Positions 14,457 through 17,426 of a stretch of DNA of 17,426 nt are shown here, one piece after another. The notes under the pieces were generated by a model. It ran no database searches and was not told the DNA's origin. It saw nothing but the letters and a program-made list of their open reading frames with translations. The translations under genes were made by a program, and so were the position numbers. How positions within the stretch are numbered: position 1 is the stretch's first letter; every line of letters starts with the position of its first letter. This stretch comes from CAZGYE01 sp964530165 (GTDB lineage Bacteria; Planctomycetota; Planctomycetia; Planctomycetales; Planctomycetaceae), in assembly GCA_964530165.1 (NCBI GenBank), contig CAZGYE010000094.1, positions 1 to 17,426 on the forward strand. The letters are read 5' to 3'.

Positions 14457-15466
14457 ACGGCCACGAGCGAACGCTTGCCTTGCTTGATGGCCGGCCCGTC
14501 GATCGCCTGCCGCTGATGCCCGTCGTGATGATGCTCTGCGCGGACGAGATCGGCGTGAAGTACGGCCGGTACGTCAAGGAGTATCGTGTTTTGGCCGAGG
14601 CCCAGATCCGCACGGCCGAAGCGTATGATTTCGACTTGGTTTCGTGTCTCTCCGATCCGGCGCGCGAGGCGACCGACTGCGGCGCTCACGTCGAATTCTA
14701 CGAGGATCAGCCGGCGGCAATCGTCGAAAGCGACGCCCTGCTGGCCAAGAAGTCGATCCTGGCCTCGCTGAAGGTCCCCGATCCGCTCGGCGGCGGACGG
14801 ATGCACGATGCCGTCCGCGCCTTGGCGCTGATGAAAGAACAGGTCGGCAGCGAACGGACCGTGATGGGCTGGGTCGAGGGACCGTGCGCCGAAGCCGCCG
14901 ACCTGCGCGGCATCAACACGCTGATGCTCGATTTCTACGACGACCCGGCCTTCATCCGCGACCTGTTCGACTTCGTCTTGGAGATGGCGCTGCGGTTTGC
15001 CCGTGCTCAGGTCGAAGTGGGCGTCGACATGATCGGCATCGGAGACGCCGCCGCGTCGTTGGTCGGTCCGAAGTTTTATGAAGAGTTCGTCTGGCCCTAC
15101 GAAAAACGGCTCGTCGACGAACTGCATGCGATGGGTACCCGCGTCCGGCTGCACATTTGCGGCAACACCGCTCGTCTGCTGGAGGGCATGGGCCGACTGG
15201 GATGCGAGATCGTCGACCTGGATTACCTGGTGCCTGTTTCGGCGGCCCGCCAGGCCATGGGGCCGGACCAGGTTCTGCTGGGGAACATCGACCCGGTCAG
15301 CGTCGTGCGAAATGGGTCGCCCGACTCGGTCACCGCAGCCATTGCTGAATGTCACCGGCAGGCGGGCGAGCGTTACATCGTCGGCGCCGGCTGCGAGATC
15401 CCCCGTGATACACCGCCCGAAAACGTGCGGGCCTTGACGCAGTACGCACTTTCGACCGGAGGCTAA
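14453..15466 (+). CDS. UroD-family methyltransferase B (HxC zinc type, MtaA/MtbA/CmuA-like)
   Basis: A 337-residue UroD-fold protein resembling methylcobalamin:CoM methyltransferases. It begins MNGHERTLALLDGRPVDRLPLMPVVM. It has the zinc signature H234-I-C236-G in VRLHICGNTARLL and a third ligand candidate C314 in VGAGCEIPRDTPPENV, the H-x-C-xn-C arrangement of MtaA, MtbA and CmuA. MGWVEGPCAEAADLRG and DMIGIGDAAASLVGPKFYEEFVWPYEKRL are typical of the group. Bacteria of this type normally lack coenzyme M, so the acceptor may be another thiol or tetrahydrofolate; this is inference. The GTG start has a strong ribosome site. The next gene starts 7 bp after its stop. Confidence 0.9.
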   Translation: MNGHERTLALLDGRPVDRLPLMPVVMMLCADEIGVKYGRYVKEYRVLAEAQIRTAEAYDFDLVSCLSDPAREATDCGAHVEFYEDQPAAIVESDALLAKKSILASLKVPDPLGGGRMHDAVRALALMKEQVGSERTVMGWVEGPCAEAADLRGINTLMLDFYDDPAFIRDLFDFVLEMALRFARAQVEVGVDMIGIGDAAASLVGPKFYEEFVWPYEKRLVDELHAMGTRVRLHICGNTARLLEGMGRLGCEIVDLDYLVPVSAARQAMGPDQVLLGNIDPVSVVRNGSPDSVTAAIAECHRQAGERYIVGAGCEIPRDTPPENVRALTQYALSTGG

Positions 15467-15473
15467 CGTCATC

Positions 15474-16562
15474 ATGCCTGATTTCGAGAACCTCAAGAAG
15501 GCGCTGCTTTGCCAAGGCGAGCCGGATCGCGTCCCGCCGTTCGAGCTTTCGGTCGACGAGGTTATCAAGCGGCAGTTCTTGGGTCGTTCCGCCGGCAGCC
15601 TGGAGGCCGAAGCCGAGTTCTTTATGAAGGCCGGCTACGATTGTGTCCCGCTGACGATCGGCATCCGTCAGACCACGCGGGGAGAAACCAGCGGCGTGAT
15701 GGGGGCCAAACCGGACCAAACCAGTGTGCTGAAACCCGTCGAGGCCCAGTACAACCCTTTCCAGGAGGGGGCCACCACCCGCATGTGGGCCGAGGAAGGC
15801 GAAGGTGTTATCAGCGACGAGGCGTCGTTCGACAACTACAACTGGCCCGACCCGGACTCCTTCAGCTACGACACGGTCGAACAACTGGGTAAGCTGCTGC
15901 CCGCCGAGGCCAAGGTCGTCGTCAATGTGGGCGCCGTCTTCACCGCCTCGTGGATGTTGATGGGGCTGGAATCTTTTTGCATCGCCGTGGCCGAGGGCTC
16001 CCAACTGGTCGAGCGGCTGATCCAGAAAGTCGGCGAAACCCAGCAGCGGGTCGTGGAGAACCTGCTGCAGTTCGATTGCGTGGGAGTCGTCTGCATGCCC
16101 GACGACCTCGGCTACACCAGCGGGCTGATGGTGAATCCCAGCATTCTCCGCCAGCGCGTGTTTCCTTGGAACAAACAAATCGGCGACCTGGTTCGCGCAA
16201 AGGGCCTGCCGTATTTGTACCATTCCGACGGCCGGATTAGTGACGTGATCGACGATCTTATAGAATGCGGCTTCAACGCACTGCATCCTTGCGAGCCGGC
16301 GTCGGCGGACATCGCTGCACTCAAACGCAAATACCAGGGCCGGCTCTGTCTGTGCGGCAACATCGACCTCAATCACACGCTGACCTTGGGGACGCCCGAA
16401 GAGGTCGATGCGGAAGTGAAGCTGCGCATGCGGACCGTCGGCCCCGGAGGCGGCTATTGCTGCGGCTCGTCCAATTCAGTGCCCGAATACGTCCCGTACG
16501 AGAACTACATCGCCATGATCGAAGCGACCAAGACGTACGGCGAATATCCCATCGGCATTTAA
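15474..16562 (+). CDS. UroD-family protein C (HSDG type)
   Basis: A 362-residue UroD-fold protein. It begins MPDFENLKKALLCQGEPDRVPPFEL and carries LYHSDGRISDVIDDLIECGFNALHP with H250-S-D-G, as in UroD A, not the HxC zinc motif of UroD B. It ends with GPGGGYCCGSSNSVPEYVPYENYIAMI, the usual last-strand region, here with an unusual Cys-Cys pair. GGAGG (15458-15462) sits 11 bases before the ATG. It is the third gene of the DUF1638 operon. By analogy with two-component corrinoid systems it may be the substrate-specific methyltransferase partner of UroD B; the substrate cannot be read from sequence. Confidence 0.88.
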   Translation: MPDFENLKKALLCQGEPDRVPPFELSVDEVIKRQFLGRSAGSLEAEAEFFMKAGYDCVPLTIGIRQTTRGETSGVMGAKPDQTSVLKPVEAQYNPFQEGATTRMWAEEGEGVISDEASFDNYNWPDPDSFSYDTVEQLGKLLPAEAKVVVNVGAVFTASWMLMGLESFCIAVAEGSQLVERLIQKVGETQQRVVENLLQFDCVGVVCMPDDLGYTSGLMVNPSILRQRVFPWNKQIGDLVRAKGLPYLYHSDGRISDVIDDLIECGFNALHPCEPASADIAALKRKYQGRLCLCGNIDLNHTLTLGTPEEVDAEVKLRMRTVGPGGGYCCGSSNSVPEYVPYENYIAMIEATKTYGEYPIGI

Positions 16563-16671
16563 AACCGAATCATGGTGGAACAATAGTAGACAAGCGGCGT
16601 ACAGATTCACTGGATTTGTGCTCTCACTTACGATATGCTGCATCCAACGTTAAGGAAGTGGAGGGTTGCCC

Positions 16672-16690
16672 GCTGAAGGGGTGCTTCAGC
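16672..16690 (+). other. Perfect hairpin between the UroD operon and the last gene
   Basis: GCTGAAG (16672-16678) pairs with CTTCAGC (16684-16690) around GGGTG. A short T run follows only 11 bases later (GAGGGTTTTCT), so it is a poor intrinsic terminator. It lies about 50 bases before the ATG at 16739 and could be a leader hairpin of that gene. Confidence 0.4.
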
Positions 16691-16738
16691 CCGGCGAGGG
16701 TTTTCTACTCACCTGCGCAAAACGAGGACTCGCGAACC

Positions 16739-17426
16739 ATGAAAGCAAGAACGCGACATTCAGCACACATGCTTGTGGTGACGTTGACAGCCTGTCTGGT
16801 GCTCGGCGCAAGCGTCGCCGAAGGGAAAGCAGCGCCGCAGTCGAAGCGGGCGCCTGGAAAGATGCTCGAGAAGTTTCTGAATGGACCCATGAGCGGCGTG
16901 GACGAGATTGTGTTTGCCGTTCGAGTTCCCGGCCGGGACCATTGGTACGTCAGCTTCGGCTACTATAGCTGCGATTACGGGCCTGCGCCTCGACAAGGTT
17001 TCGGCAAGTACCCGGACGGCAAGGTGTTGCGCGGCTACGGCGACGGCGGGCGGTTGTGTCGCTTGAATCTCCGCACCGGCAAGCTCACGGTGCTGCTGGA
17101 CGATCGCCAAGGCGGTGTCCGCGACCCTCAGGTGTACTACGACGGCCAGAAGATCCTTTTCTCGTACCGCAAAGGGGGAACGCCCACCTATCACCTCTAC
17201 GAAATCAACATCGACGGCAGCGGCCTGAAGCAGTTGACCGACGGACCGGACGACGACATCGAACCGACCTATCTTCCCGACGGCAGCATCCTATTCGGAT
17301 CGAGCCGATGCAAGCGATTCGTCAACTGCTGGTTCAGCCGGGTGGCCACACTGTATCGTTGCGACGCGGATGGCAAGAACATCCGCATGGTCTCCAGCAA
17401 CAACGACCACGACAACACCCCCTGGG
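16739..17426 (+). CDS. Secreted beta-propeller protein, hydrazine synthase alpha-like/TolB-like, 3' truncated
   Basis: The first 229 codons of a longer gene. It has an N-terminal signal peptide (hydrophobic stretch MLVVTLTACLVLGASVAEG, about residues 11-29). Propeller-blade motifs follow: DEIVFAVRVPGRDHWY, LCRLNLRTGKLTVLLDDRQGGVRDPQVYYDGQKILFSYR, YEINIDGSGLKQLTDGPDDDIEPTYLPDGSILFGSSR and YRCDADGKNIRMVS. These resemble the middle domain of the hydrazine synthase alpha subunit, a domain widespread in planctomycetes that do not make hydrazine, and TolB/WD40-like propellers. No CxxCH haem motif is seen in the visible part. GAGGA (16724-16728) 10 bases upstream supports the ATG. Function is unknown; a periplasmic binding or enzyme role is inferred. 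Confidence 0.88.
   Translation, partial: MKARTRHSAHMLVVTLTACLVLGASVAEGKAAPQSKRAPGKMLEKFLNGPMSGVDEIVFAVRVPGRDHWYVSFGYYSCDYGPAPRQGFGKYPDGKVLRGYGDGGRLCRLNLRTGKLTVLLDDRQGGVRDPQVYYDGQKILFSYRKGGTPTYHLYEINIDGSGLKQLTDGPDDDIEPTYLPDGSILFGSSRCKRFVNCWFSRVATLYRCDADGKNIRMVSSNNDHDNTPW

Noticed and set aside
14414..16376. Long minus-strand frames (384 and 348 codons) opposite UroD B and UroD C
   Set aside because: The plus-strand frames carry clear UroD motifs, ribosome sites and operon overlaps; the antisense frames show no motif.

Overview
The window is about 17.4 kb of GC-rich bacterial DNA. It most likely comes from an uncultured planctomycete (Pirellulales-like). This is inferred from gene content: a CRTAC1-type FG-GAP/UnbV protein, a DUF3179 protein, a secreted beta-propeller protein like the middle domain of the hydrazine synthase alpha subunit, a MoxR ATPase paired with a large uncharacterised protein, and dispersed self-complementary repeats of the GGAATGCGGAGTGCGG type. 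I saw no rRNA, tRNA, CRISPR array, transposase or phage gene.

Layout. (1) Positions 1-5251, minus strand: acetolactate synthase large subunit (ilvB), a 79-aa hypothetical gene, a MoxR-family AAA+ ATPase, a ~630-aa uncharacterised protein, and perhaps the start of a further gene at the left edge. A 158-bp repeat splits this run between the ATPase and the ~630-aa gene. An inverted second copy, 94% identical, lies just upstream of ilvB. (2) Positions 5466-9672, plus strand: a good sigma70-type promoter, then three translationally overlapping genes: CRTAC1-like, DUF3179, and a ThiH/HydG-like radical SAM protein. (3) Positions 9676-10902, minus strand: a PdxB-like erythronate-4-phosphate dehydrogenase. 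(4) Positions 11010-16562: a one-carbon or methyl-transfer cluster with a homocysteine S-methyltransferase, three UroD-fold proteins, a DUF1638 protein and a divergent Rrf2 regulator. (5) From 16739 to the right edge: a truncated secreted beta-propeller protein.

Main discovery. The DUF3179 gene has an in-frame UGA at 7934-7936, where the family has the first cysteine of its YCxLC motif. The same frame stays open for 95 more codons of recognisable DUF3179 sequence. Thirteen bases after the UGA is a perfect 8-bp hairpin with a GUU loop, whose position and loop resemble the E. coli fdhF SECIS. The gene overlaps both neighbours by ATGA, and the downstream overlap only makes sense if ribosomes read through the UGA. 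I therefore annotate one 218-residue selenoprotein with a Cys-x-x-Sec motif. I have an unverified recollection that public annotation already names some DUF3179 proteins '(seleno)protein', so the family may not be new.

Second theme. Short self-complementary repeats have entered or extended coding regions. They encode about 26 residues just ahead of the radical SAM core, the C-terminal 28 residues of PdxB, possibly the last residue and stop of the ATPase gene, and a false N-terminal extension of the ~630-aa gene.
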